NCBI GenBank assembly: GCA_025765595.1
Contig: JAIVFH010000041.1
Span: 124,001-188,000, forward strand
Direction of reading: 5' to 3'
From: Obelidium mucronatum
Taxonomy: Eukaryota; Chytridiomycota; Chytridiomycetes; Chytridiales; Chytriomycetaceae
Length of the DNA: 64,000 nucleotides
The notes under the pieces are model-generated. The model was not told the DNA's origin. It did no database searches and saw only the letters and a list, made by a program, of their open reading frames with translations. The position numbers were made by a program, and so were the translations under genes. Each line of letters opens with the position of its first letter. Position 1 is the stretch's first letter. Below, one piece after another: positions 44,316-56,323 of the stretch.

Positions 44316-47300
44316 ATGGTTTTGAAGCTGGCGGTTTCTCCAAAGGCTGGCACAGCCGCTGCACCAGCTGCATACGGTAAGTTCCATGCGCGAAGCTAAT
44401 TTGCTGATAAACACACGACTCACCCACCTGCCTTGCTTCTTTTCTTTTTCTGGCTTGCTGAATAACCCCCAGCCGTTGTCGCCGTTGCTCATCTGTTGAA
44501 GCTTGCCTTCTCGTTTGAAACTCTTCAAGGAACCGAAACCTCCCAAATCTCTGGTCCATCCACTCCAGGCGGAAAGACTGCCGATCTCAAATTGGCTGGA
44601 ACCTACCCTGTTCTCCGATACATTTCCCGAGTCAGTCCAGATTACGCCCAAGCACTTGGTGTCACGGATGCAGTCAAGTCTTCGCAAATCGACTATTGGT
44701 TGGACTTTAGTAAGGATAATTTGGGCTCAGATGCTGGGTTCAAGCCTCTTGCTGTTGCTTTTTCTACTCTCAACTCCCACCTGAAGATGCGAAGCTTCTT
44801 GGTCGGGTACAATGTCACTCTTGCGGATATTGCATGTTGGGGAGCTTTAAAAGGTATGGATTATCTTTCTTTTGAGTTGGCATAAGTGTGGTGTGGGTGC
44901 TCTCCCTGTAATCGAAAAAGCGAAAATGAGCTTCTGCTGCAATCCATCATATTCTCCCATACGATCTTGATCATTCTCTTTTTTTTAAAACTATTTTTTC
45001 TCCTTCCCTTCACCCAGCGAATCCGGTGTTTGTGACTCGTGTAAAGGGAACAGATAACGAGCTTGGCACTTACTTGACGAGATGGTTCAACCATGTCGAC
45101 TCACTCAACTTTGCCACACTTGCCGTAAGCGAATTCCAAAAGCAAGCTGTCGCCAGTAAGCCAAAGGGTGATCAAGGATCCTTCGACATTGGTTTGAAAG
45201 ATGCCGAGATGGGAAAAGTTGTCACCCGTTTCCCACCTGAACCTTCTGGCTACCTGCACATTGGACACGCCAAGGCTGCATTGTTGAACGATTACTTTGC
45301 CAAGCATTACGAAGGAACTTTGATTGTTCGTTTCGATGACACGAACCCATCCAATGAGAAGGAGGAATTTGAGGAGAGTATTAAGGAGGACTTGTTGCTT
45401 CTTGGAATCAAGGCCGACAAGACTTCTCACACATCTGATTACTTTGATGTCACATACAATCACGCTCTCAGAATCATCAAGAAGGGATTGGCATATGTCG
45501 ACGACTCGACCCAGGAAGTTGTAAGTGTTGTGTCCTTTTTTTTTGAGACGTTCTTTCACCCACATACGCGTGGTTTTCTTTTTTTTCGCTTCTAGATGCG
45601 TGACGAGCGTATGAAGTTGATTGAGTCCAAATCCCGCAACCTCTCTGTCGAAGAGAACCTCCGCAGATTTGCCGAAATGACTAAAGGTAGCCCAGAAGGC
45701 CTCACAATGTGTCTTCGTGCCAAAATCAACATGAAGGACCCCAACGGAACCATGAGAGACCCTGTCATTTACAGATGCAACTTGACACCACACCACCGAA
45801 CCGGTACCAAGTGGAAGCTTTACCCAACTTACGACTTTGCTTGCCCAATTGTGGATTCAGAGGAGGGCGTTACCCATGCTTTGAGAAGTATGGAATACCG
45901 TGACAGAAATGTCCAATACGACTGGTTCTTTTCTGCCTTGGAAATTCGTAAAGTTCACGTTTGGGACTTTTCTCGTGTCAACTTTGTCTACACTCTCCTT
46001 TCCAAGCGTAAGCTTGCCAAGTTTGTTGAGAAGGGTCTTGTCACTGGATGGGATGACGCTCGTTTCCCAACTGTGCGTGGTATTAGACGTCGTGGTATGA
46101 CTATCCAGGCTTTGAGAGAATACAACTTGATGCAAGGTGCTTCGCAGAAGCAGTTGGAGTTGGAGTGGGACAAGATTTGGACCTTAAACAAGAAGGTTAT
46201 TGATCCAGTCGCCCCTAGACACACTGCTCTCGAAAGAGACAAGATGTGAGTCAATTTTAACACTTAATTTTATTTATTGAACCAACCTTTTTGCATTTTT
46301 TTTGAAAGTGTCAAGGTAAAGGTTGTAAACGCCGATGCTTTTACTGCGTACTCCAAGGACATGCCAAAGCACAAGAAGAACCCCGAAGTTGGAACCAAGA
46401 AGACCACCTTCTCTACTGAGCTTTACTTGGAGTTCAATGACGCCAAGGATTTGACTGTTGGAGAAGAAGTCACTTTCATGGACTGGGGTAACGTTATTGT
46501 TGACAAGATTGAATGGAGTGACGACAAGTCTTTCATCGCCATGATTGAGATTCGTCTCAACTTGGAGGGTGACTTCAAGAAGACCAAGAAGAAGCTCACT
46601 TGGCTCGCACGTGGTCTCCCAAAGGACGAACCACAACAAGCTCCAGTCCGCACCCTTCTCTATGACTTTGACTACTTGATCACCAAGAAGAAGTTGGAAG
46701 AAGATGACAATGTTGACGACTTTGTTACTCCTGTAACTGAGTTCAAAACTGAAGCTTGGGGTGATGCAAACTTGCGGGGATGCAACAAGGGCGATATCAT
46801 CCAACTTGAACGCAAGGGATACTACATTGTGGACAAGCCATTCAACCCACAAACTCCAAATGACCCTATCCACTTGTATTTGATTCCAGACGGTCGAGTT
46901 GACTCCATCAAGTCCAAAGCTGCTCCAGAAGAACCCGCCACTCCCGCTGCCGCTGCGTCCGCCGCAGCCGCTCCAGCTGCCAAAAAGGCTAAAAATGCTA
47001 AGGGGGCTGCTGTTCCCACCAAAGCTGCTGAAGACGAGCGACTCAAGTCTCCAATGTACAAGTCCAAAGCTGTTTACACTGAGACTTACAAGTTCCCACC
47101 CACTGTTGGACAAATGTACGAAATCAAGCCGTATTACACACATGCTTTCGGGGTCGCCGCTGCCGCCACCAGCTCTGCCCCTGCTGCTCCAGCTGCCGGC
47201 AAGGAAGCGAAGAAGACTGACAGTGCTGAAAAAGCGCCTGCTGAAAAGGCAAAGAGAGGAGGAAGCGCTGCTGCCGCTGCTCCAGTCGAAGAAGCGTCGA

Positions 47301-47861
47301 TTATCTCCAAACTTGACATCGTAGTTGGAAAGATTATCGATGTCCAGAATCACCCAGACGCTGACTCATTGTATGTTGAAAAAATTGACTGTGGTGAAGC
47401 TGAGCCAAGAACTGTTGTTTCTGGATTGCGCAAGTTCATGACTTTGGATGAAATGAAGGACAAGACCATCTTGGTTCTCAAGAACTTGAAGCCTGCTGCG
47501 TGAGTGTCGTTTTTTTTGTCTCTTTTCCCTTCTCCTTTTTTTTTTGTTTGAACTAAATTGCCCTTTTAGGATGCGTGGTGTCAAATCACATGCTATGGTC
47601 CTTTGCGCTTCGAATGCTGATCACACCAAGGTCGAATTCTTGATTCCACCTGCTGGCTCCGTTCCAGGAGACCGTGTGTACTTTGAGGGCCACGAAGGTA
47701 CTCCAGAGGAGCAATTGAACCCCAAAAAGAAAGTATGGGAAACTGTTCAGCCAGAGTTCAAGACTCGCGATGACCTTGTTGCTGTCTGGAAAGATGTTGA
47801 ATTTAGAACAGCCAAGGGAGTTGTCAAGACGGGCTCCCTTCCAGGTGCTTCCATCAAGTAA
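44316..47861 (+). CDS. Cytosolic glutamyl-tRNA synthetase with N-terminal GST-like and C-terminal EMAPII domains
   Basis: Class I synthetase charging tRNA-Glu. N-terminal GST-C-like domain ([38 protein letters not shown]), then the catalytic core with [19 protein letters not shown] (HIGH motif), [30 protein letters not shown], the KMSKS-like [14 protein letters not shown] and the beta-barrel anticodon domain. After a Lys/Ala linker a second module follows: [56 protein letters not shown]: a full EMAPII/Arc1 C-terminal OB-fold tRNA-binding domain. In yeast this domain belongs to the separate protein Arc1. About six introns. Stop at 47861. Confidence 0.92.
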
Positions 47862-47979
47862 GGTTTTTGAGGCGGGCGCCCAAGTTATTTTTCGAAATGG
47901 AACCTTGAAGTTCCAACCAAGAAATAAAAAGAAAGAAACATTCAAAAAAGAATTTATTTATTTTGTCTCGCGATGGCTA

Positions 47980-49238
47980 CTATGGCTTGACTGTGTATCT
48001 AAGAGTCTCGCCAGCACGGTATGGGACAATTTCTCGCTCAACCCCATCGTCATCGACGTACTTCAACAACTGTGGTACAGTAAAGCCTTCCTCTACAAGT
48101 TGTACGGCAGTTGCTCCCTTGATATCGGCTTCAGTTAAACGGTAGAACTTTGCTCCGTTCTCAGTTCCAAACAGAGACAACTTGTCGAGAGCGTCAAACG
48201 ACGAAAGCGCATTGGCCAAGTAAGCCAAAATGTGTGGGCCTGTGTATACACCCGCAGCACAAGAGCTGGTTTCCTTCATGTGGCGAGGATGTGGGGCGGA
48301 ATCGGTTCCCAAAAAGAAACGCGGGTGACCTTTTCATGAAAAAAAGACCATCATCAGATTCCATGTAAAAAAAAAAAAAATCCAGATGTGACACCCATAC
48401 CTTCCTTGATGACTTCTTGGAGAGCGCGTCTGTCGTGTGGGTACTTGGCCACTGGCTTGCAATAGTTGTGACACTTCCCAGCCCAATCATCAACAATCAG
48501 TTCCAGGTGGTGGACAGTGATACTGCACGCAACAGTGGGTCCAAGTGATTTAACGACATCCACAGCAGCCTTTGTAGTCGCGTGTTCAAGAACAATACGA
48601 AGTTTGGGGAAGTCCTTGTGTAACTGCTTCAAGTGAGTCAAGAACCGCTCTTCCGCATTCAAGACGCAAATATCCTATTCCAAAGAAAAGAACGTGCTTC
48701 TTTTTTAAAGCGGCAGCTTCCAGACCCCCCCGCCGGGACTTCACTCACGTTATCTGGATCGCTAGGAATCTCTCCGTGAAGGTTCAGCACCATGTCTTCT
48801 TCTTCCATCGCTCGGAACACATCGTAGTAAACCGAGTAGCTCTCAATACCGCCTTCACTGTTGGTTGTCACGCCTCGCGGGTAACTCTTGACTCCAGCAA
48901 TTCCTGCCTTTTTTGCCTTTCTGATTTCATCTGGTGTCAAAGACGGTGACAGATAGAGCGACATCAAGAATGTGACATTGGGCGCCAATGCCTGAAGTTG
49001 GGACTTGTAAGCAATCGCTTGCTCAGTGGTTGTGACAGGAGGCTTCAAGTTCGGCTGTTTTTGGTTCAAATGTGGTGGTAAGAAGTTTGAACAAAACTAT
49101 GCTTCCTTCAAATCTCACCATAACAAACACTGCTCCGATTCCTGCCTTGTTCAAAGAAGGAGTGACAGCGCGCATGAGGGCGCCTTGTCTAAGGTGGATG
49201 TGCAGGTCATGAATCAAGAACTTTCCAACAACAGACAT
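47980..49238 (-). CDS. URA4: Dihydroorotase
   Basis: Third enzyme of pyrimidine synthesis, cyclising carbamoyl-aspartate. It is the monofunctional bacterial PyrC/fungal Ura4 type. Zinc ligands are visible: HDLHIHLRQG (H-x-H), GVKSYPRGVTTNS (carboxylated Lys), LNLHGE and VLEHATT (His), and FLGTDSAPH (Asp). The end LLKYVDDDGVEREIVPYRAG then ETLRYTVKP is standard. Introns near 49119-49052, 48746-48676 and 48402-48331 are typical. The start MSVVGKFLIHDLH is the usual family start; see the findings for a possible upstream exon. Confidence 0.93.
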
Positions 49239-49523
49239 GGTGCAAAAATTCTGAAATAATAAACAAAAAACAAGTGTTGTTATCCAAGAAATAAGAGAGA
49301 ATAAGCTTAAAAAATTTCTCCGCCCTACAAACGACTGTCATCAACATATCTGGATTCTTGAATGAAGATCGCAAAGTCTCACAGAGTATTCTCAAACCAT
49401 CGTGGGTAACAGTGGCAGATAATTCGATCGCGACATTTTCTTCTCCATTGCTGACATTTGGCGGAGAGAATGTTTTATTGTGGGGGGCGGCAAAAGGGGA
49501 AACAAATTTCAAGTATTCCAAAA
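49239..49523. promoter_or_regulatory. Divergent region URA4 / CaaX coiled-coil gene
   Basis: 285 bp between start codons. It contains a minus-strand open frame extending to 49641 that could splice to URA4 (see findings). No other gene is visible. Confidence 0.4.
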
Positions 49524-50883
49524 ATGGAAGCAGAGACTCAATTTGATCACACTGCTCAAGACAACCTTCAGGAAGATAATGAAGACCTGAGCAGCTTACA
49601 AAAAGTGTCAGCAAAGCCGGTTGCAGACTCGAATTTGACAATCAGTGGGTCAACGACATCCCTTGCTGACAGATTCGATCGGGGACTGGACATGATGCAG
49701 TACGTAAATCATTACACCAGTTTGGAATAAAAGAGAGCAGGAAACTTTCAACTTGCCCAATCGTTCTATGCGATCACAGCTCTCTCTCTCAGACATTTCC
49801 ATCGTTGCCAATCTTGTTGGAATCCCCTTCCCCGCCCTCCCTCTTGCACGATTTTCCCCCCACCATTACAAACCTCTGTAACAATAACCTGGACTAACTT
49901 ATATACTATCCCATTATTCTCTTCACCTTATTACGCAGCCAAACAGACAAGCATCTCAGTGTTGCACAATTCGAAAAGGATAAGCTTGAACAGGAAAAGA
50001 AACGCCAGTCACATCGATTGGAAGAAATGAAGCGGCAGGAGGAAGAAGCTTTCGAAAAAGCGTAAGGAGCTTGTTTTTCGCCCAAAATGAAACAAAAATC
50101 TTCTGACTAAAAAAAAAACTTTCAAAGTCGCGTAGCTAAGGAGAAACTTGAAGCAGAAGCAGCTATTAAGCAGGCTTTACATCTTAAAAAATTGGAAGAG
50201 GATGAATTGAATCGTCTCAAAAGTGCCGAGGAGCAGCGAAAACACATGGAGCAGTTTGAACTACAGAAAGCAAAGCAAAAAGCCGAAGAGGAAGCAAAAA
50301 AAGCAGAAGAGTTGCGTGTGAAGGAGGCAGAAGCTTTTGCTCGTCTTGAAGAACTGAGAAAGAAAAAGGAAGAAGACGAAGCCAAGAAAAAGTTGGCCGA
50401 AGAGGAGAAAAAAAAGGAAGACGAGAGGCTCCGAGCAGAGAAACTCAAGAAACAGCAAGAAGCCATGGCTAAATTTGAGGAAGAAAGGAAACTCAAGGTA
50501 TTTCCATTCAGTATTGCGATTGATTAAGAGTCTCTTCTGACGAAAGTTTTATCCAGCTCATGAGCGCAGAGGAGCGAGAAGCATATCTTGCCTTAAAAGA
50601 AGCAGAAAGACTTAAGATTGAGGCTGAAAAGGAAGCGAAACGACTTGAAGAAGAACGCATTGCCAATGAGATTGCGGAAGCAGAGCGCCAAGCTGCTGAG
50701 GCGATTGAGAAAGCAGAACAAGATCGATTACGCGCAGAATCCGAAGCAAAGCGAGCTCTTGTTGCGGAAGAAGCCGCAGTCGCTCTGGTTGTACAACAAG
50801 ATGCGCTCAAAGCTTCAGTGATCCAAGTGGATCATACAGAGAGTTCGAAGTGTTGTGCCGCTTCCAAGTGCACCATTATGTAG
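49524..50883 (+). CDS. Coiled-coil protein with C-terminal CaaX motif
   Basis: About 330 residues, almost entirely Lys/Glu/Ala/Arg coiled coil (LHLKKLEEDELNRLKSAEEQ and more). Exon 1 (49524 to about 49699) reads MEAETQFDHTAQDNLQED. The frame ends SSKCCAASKCTIM, a textbook CaaX (CTIM, farnesyl type because of the final Met) with extra upstream cysteines that could be palmitoylated, as in Ras proteins. This suggests a long filament-like protein tethered to membrane. Introns near 49700-49938, 50065-50128 and 50498-50557. I know no named ortholog. Confidence 0.72.
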
Positions 50884-51008
50884 TTTTAAGTACTGTCGGA
50901 AGAAATAAATGAGTTTTCTCCGCTGTTTATTCAGGATCAATCACTTTTTAACTTTCTCGCCCTTTTAAGATTTAAAAAACAATTAATTTATCAGATACCC
51001 ATGAAGTC

Positions 51009-54000
51009 TTACATTATAATCCTCACCATAACCGTCAAGTCAAAGCTTCCTGGTGGTTGCTGTGCTGGAGTTCGCATTACGGTGTTGTATTTTTCAAATT
51101 TTCTTGCTCGCGTTGCAGCAGCAGTTTGAATCAACGGCGAAGCCAATAGCTGTGTATTCCATGTATAGCTTGGAAAGGCAGATACAACGCTAGATGCCTT
51201 TGTGTTTATAGTTCCTGAATTGCCCCAGTGGTTCCGAACATGACGCAGTAACACTGCCTCTGATTGCACTTTAGCTGACGGTATCGATATTGAAGAAGAT
51301 CTCGACGATGTGGGTCGTGTAGCTGGTCGAATTGGCAAGTTATAATCTCGGCGAAGTCTGTGTAGGTAGGATTAGATTTTGCTGAATTGTGCATCGAAAA
51401 TAACATACTGTGCCGTATCTATATTTCCAGAAGCACTGGATGTCACCGACATAGCTTCAATAGAGCTTTCACGAGATCTGCTACTTGTAGTACTAGAAGC
51501 AGAAGTCGGACGTTTTTCAGATCGATATACTTTTGACGGTCTGGAAGGCGGCCTGGAAGTACTTGAAGGAGGGCTATTCGATCGCCTCGATGAAGTTGTT
51601 GATGATGATGCAGATGAAATCCAAGAATTGGATGATTTAACGAGTTTCCCCCTCATTAAGCATTCATTCCTAAAATTTTCAGTCTGCCTTTTGTAGCCTT
51701 TAATGAAAGCTTCTAGTTTTTTTGTCAATGTCCCTATGTCTTTGATCGAGTCATTGAGATCAATGTCAGTCTGTTGATCCCTTAAGCAACCATTAGACAG
51801 ATAACGGCTTTTATGCAATCACTCCCGCAACTTACTGATTTTCTCCAATATGCAAATCATTGGCCTGCTTGAGAAACCTTTCCAGAATTTGCACTTGCTG
51901 CATAACAAAATTGTTAGAAACCAAATTATCTTGTTTTGAACAAAACATACTTGATGAATGTACTCTTCATCGATGCTTTCTTTGCTCTGAATAGAATACA
52001 GTTTTAACCGTCCCATTATGTTTTCAAGAAAAACTTGAAAGGCTTCTCTTGCTTGTAGTTTGGCACTGACGGTCTCTGCTGCTCTCTTTTGCGTTGCCAG
52101 AGAGCCTTTAGAAAAATGATTTATATTCTTAACACATACATTTTTAAATTAATGTGTAGACTCACCTCGCTCCGCCGTTGAGTGCGCCATAATCTCTTGA
52201 TGCAACTTTGTGTCGCCCCCATTCGGCTCTGCTGCAGTTGCCAGAAACTCCTCATCGCTTCCTTCGTCATTCGAGTCTATATTAGAAGACGACTCTTTTT
52301 CTATTGCCCAAGGCGCACTTGAAACTGAATTTTCATCGCTCGGTTTCCCCTTCCTGATCATCAAATCTGAGGAGTACTTTTGCGATTGCTTCGCGCGCGA
52401 TGAAATGATGGAGCTATACCCAGAACTATATAGGACTTCTCCTTCATTTGTGTCAATATCATCTTTCGGAGACCTTGGCTTTGATACTGTGAGTTTTCCA
52501 AACAAGGCAACATGAAGAACCCAATTGAGAGATGTTTTTGGTATAAAGACACTGTAGATATATGCTGTGTTTTCAGCCGGGAAAATTCGGTCGAATCTAC
52601 CGCTTCTTGCATTTTCTTCTTTGGCAATGCTAGGGGAAATAAAAATTTTACATTTTTTTTTTCCTAAAATCCCAACAGCAACACAAACCGTGCCAATTTT
52701 TGTTGCTCCGCTGATAGTTTGTCATTTTCCCAAAATGCACTAGTTGACCACTCTGCTTTAGACACTGTCGCTGTGCTTTCTCCTCTAGGTGGTCGACAAG
52801 GCTTTACTTGTCTAACCATAACAAAAGTTGTTGATGAATAAAGTAGAAAAAAAAGCATTGGAATATTGACTCCACAAAAAAACTTTCTTACTGGGGAACG
52901 ATGCTTTTCTTGTTGTGTTTCTGAAATGGAATAATCCCAATCAACGTCAATAGGTCTGCAACAAGAGCTCCCTAACAACAAGCAAACAAATTTTCTATTT
53001 AACAAAAAAAAACTTGTTGCACAAACAAAGTAAAATGCACATCAGTGACGGACTCACTTTAATTTCCATATCCAAAGGGCCTTCACATGTCAGTGAAGGC
53101 GACGTAGCGACTTCGATTAACCACGGGTTCAAGTTTGCATCAATAATCATATCGAATCCAAGTAGTTCGAAACAGTTTCCACTTGTGGATGAAAAAAGCG
53201 TCAGTAGATATAGTGGGGAAGGAACTCAGCTACTTACGGGTGCGACACAAACATGCTTGCAGCAGTTGAGATTACAGATTCGCCCGTCAAAAATGTCTTC
53301 ACAATGATATCCTGATGAAAAAAGATGAGAAAAATAATGCCATGTGACAAAAAGCAACCTTTATCTTCGAAAGAACCAAAGATGACGAACTAGAACCATT
53401 TTGATTTGATATATGTCGAAGAATTGAAGTTAATGTTGTTTTTTGTCCAACTGGATCATGCTTGTATTCACTGTAACGCAACGGTGAATTCAGAAATAAA
53501 AAAAGAGGATACCACAGCGTAAACAGCCTCACCTGGCTTTGATATACTTAATTATACCCTCTTGAAACATGTAGATTCGCAAAGGATTGAAAGAAGTCAC
53601 AGCAACGTAAACGCGTAGATCGAATCGGCACCCATTTACTTTTAAAGGATTCTCAATGAATTTTTGAACCAAGAAGCGATCATCCATTTTCAACCGAGTC
53701 GGTAACTCCGCCAGAGAATCAATGACGTGACTTCCTTTCATCATTGTAGCATTAACAGGCTTTACAATCCTAATATTTGTTTGTCACGAAGGCAGGAGGA
53801 ACACGTGGGGAATCAAGTCACCATCTTCCGCCTGTACGAAGGTACTGTGTATAAAACATGTCGTATTCTTGAGGTAAAAGGAATGTATGGGGTATGAAAT
53901 CAAAATGCTGATTTCTGTTAGTGGTATTCTGGATTTACGCCCTTGAAACTTACTCGATCTCCATGAACTTGCTTCATTCTTGAAATATTTAAATACAGCT

Positions 54001-54998
54001 TATCTTTCCGGCACATTTCGCTCATTCGAGGGAATCTGTAGGTAAAATAAAGATGAGCCGAGAAAATTTTTGGCGAACAAACTCACTTATTGATTTTTTG
54101 ATACCTAACAAAAAAAAAACCAATCAATCAATCATTAGCCCCAGTTTTAAGTTAGAGAAAAAACATAGCAACTAATTTGTTACTTGTTCAAAGTCCGAAA
54201 ATCGTGAGGTTCCATTTTTCCATTACACCAAAAGAGATTCCAATCGCCTTGCGTCGGTCCACATTCTTTGAATCCACAATTTGCCAAAGTAGCCCTTACA
54301 ATTCCCGCGTCAATACCAGTACTCATTTTATAACTTAGTTTCATAGACACTTCCGCTGCCGACAAGTCTCCCTTTGTCGAAACCCCGCCAGATATGGTTC
54401 CCACAGTAGAGTCTCCGCCAGGTTCGCTTGCACGCATTTTTCCAGCTTGCTTTGCCGAAACAAGAAAGTTGACTTGATCAAATCGAATTCTACCAAACGC
54501 GGCCGGCCCCGCGCTCCACACGACAGAAGGCACACCCAGATACAGTTTTAGAGAAGTAGAAGACTGGGAAGAGACACTTTCTGCCGAGTTTGGCAGCTGT
54601 GGGGAGGAGGAGGAAGGGGTTGTAGAACTGTACACGGATTCCACATTCGAAGCAGTTTCCAAATCTTCAAAGTCTTTCCATCGAACACTTTTTTGACCAT
54701 GAGATGAGCGTTTTTGGTGGATTGTTTCTTCGTCATGATCATCGTTGGTCATTTCGGGACGATCCACAGGAGCAACTGCAACAGTCGTGGAATTGAGCCG
54801 GGTATTTGCGATCGTTTCTGCACCAGACGAGAATTCCAATGTGGCTTCAAAGGCACCTGGGTCATAGGCGCTCTGATCAAAAGCTGGTATCGCTGCTGAA
54901 GATCCGCGATTGTTCCACTTGTGCTGATGTCGGCGCATCGCATCTGCAAACGTTTGACGCGTTCCCAAGTCATTGATCTCAGTCAGAAAGGTCGACAT
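51009..54998 (-). CDS. TTLL5-like protein, tubulin tyrosine ligase family, catalytic motifs eroded
   Basis: Family enzymes add glutamate or glycine to tubulin tails. An N-terminal extension (about 180 residues, Ser-rich) leads to [13 protein letters not shown] and [19 protein letters not shown]. The ATP-grasp core follows: [67 protein letters not shown], then [19 protein letters not shown] and IEVATSPSL. Compared with active members, the SRGRGI loop reads TMMKGSHV, the whole HLTNYSVNK segment is missing, and the Mg-binding Asn of EVNTSPSL is Ala. The C-terminal half carries [15 protein letters not shown] then Ser/Arg/Pro-rich text ending VMVRIIM. Many short introns. Likely a non-catalytic microtubule binder. 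Confidence 0.75.
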
Positions 54999-55187
54999 GC
55001 GGATATTAAGTACAGAGGTGGTCTAAAATTTGGTCTTGAATGATGCACTTCTGATTGTCAACTGACAAAATATTAACGGCAAAGATCTGATTTCAAAGGG
55101 GGGCGCCAGCAATACAAAAACCGCGTATACATATATTTTCGAGTGTTGAAAGTTAACAGAAATCAAGCAAAGAATCTTGGTTCCCTG

Positions 55188-56163
55188 CTATCCACTTTTC
55201 GTTCCTGCTCCACCAGTACTTCCAAGCTCAAAAATGGAACGACTGATCAATACCATCCACCCAATAATAAAGTAAAACAGACACATGGGATATACCGCAA
55301 GTGCCTTTCGGTTCCCAAGATTCACGTCATTCAAGAAACCCATTGATGCTGGAATATGAAAACGAGTCAACACCCAGAGAAACATGCCGCGGAAAAGAAA
55401 AGAAGTTATTATTAAAAGAGAGCAGACGAACCAACGACAGACCAGCCGAATGCGGCGGCAACAATTACTCCACGAGCAATAATACTTGAAATTACAAGAC
55501 AGATAGCAGATGCCAATACCAAAGGAAAAATACAATATCCCAAGACGCAAATCGTCTGGAAAATAGATCTATGATTGAATAAGCTCCGTGAGAATGACAG
55601 ACAACACAAACAGTTTCAAAATACTTACAGTTTCCCCCCCAATAGTTTGGTATTCACTGTAACAATTGCAGCCCCACCCCAAATAATAACAAAAATACTT
55701 GTAAAGACAGTCGCAACTTGTGAGTCTGGGGCGGTAAGACTCAGGCGCCTGAATGTGAATACAGATCATAAGCGGCAACAAATAAAAGAAACTCGAGACG
55801 CATTACAGAGATAGCAGAAGACAAAGCAGAAGCGGTCCCCATAAGTCCCCTGTGATATGTAAGCATCAGTATGGCGTTTGTTCGTCCGACTAGATACGAC
55901 TCTGCTTACAGTCTCGCAGGATATTTCGACCATCTTTTCTTGGCATAAGAACCATTTTCAGCTTATCCCAGATGCTTCGGAGATCGCGCATCTATTGTGG
56001 GTATGCATGTGTGTTTGGTTGGAGTTCATCCTCCACCTATTACTTTCGGCGCATGCAAACTCACAATAGTCTCCATAACCGGCTCATCCAGTGTATCAAT
56101 ACCCTGGCTAGTCGATGGGAGTGGTGCCGACCCTGCGTTTGTTCCAATATTACCAGAGAGCAT
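55188..56163 (-). CDS. Yip1-domain family protein YIPF6 (five-pass Golgi membrane protein)
   Basis: Golgi/ER membrane protein of the YIP family, which binds Rab GTPases during vesicle traffic. Exon 1 (from 56163) reads MLSGNIGTNAGSAPLPS. Then DLRSIWDKLKMVLMPRKDGRN is the family's DLKAVGKKFxxVLYPRK motif. The membrane part includes RLSLTAPDSQVATVFTS, VNTKLLGG, FFQTICVLGYCIFPL, SVVGS/ASMGFLNDVNLGNRKALAV and YPMCLFYFIIGWMVL, matching YIPF6 in order and spacing. The end is GSTGGAGTKSG. Four or five introns. No signal peptide is expected. Confidence 0.86.
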
Positions 56164-56323
56164 TTTTTATAATTTTAAGTTTATTCAATAATTTTCTTAA
56201 AATAATATAGAATAACGGTAAAACCAGTGAAATAATGAAGAGCTTTAATTTAAGTTAATTTATTTGATGATGAGAAAATGCCATAATTTCAACACAAATC
56301 TGAATTTTTTAGAATCATGGCTA

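Noticed and set aside
46274..47353. 359-codon minus-strand ORF
   Set aside because: Antisense shadow of the GluRS coding sequence, which has biased codons; Ser/Gly/Phe-rich translation and no motif.
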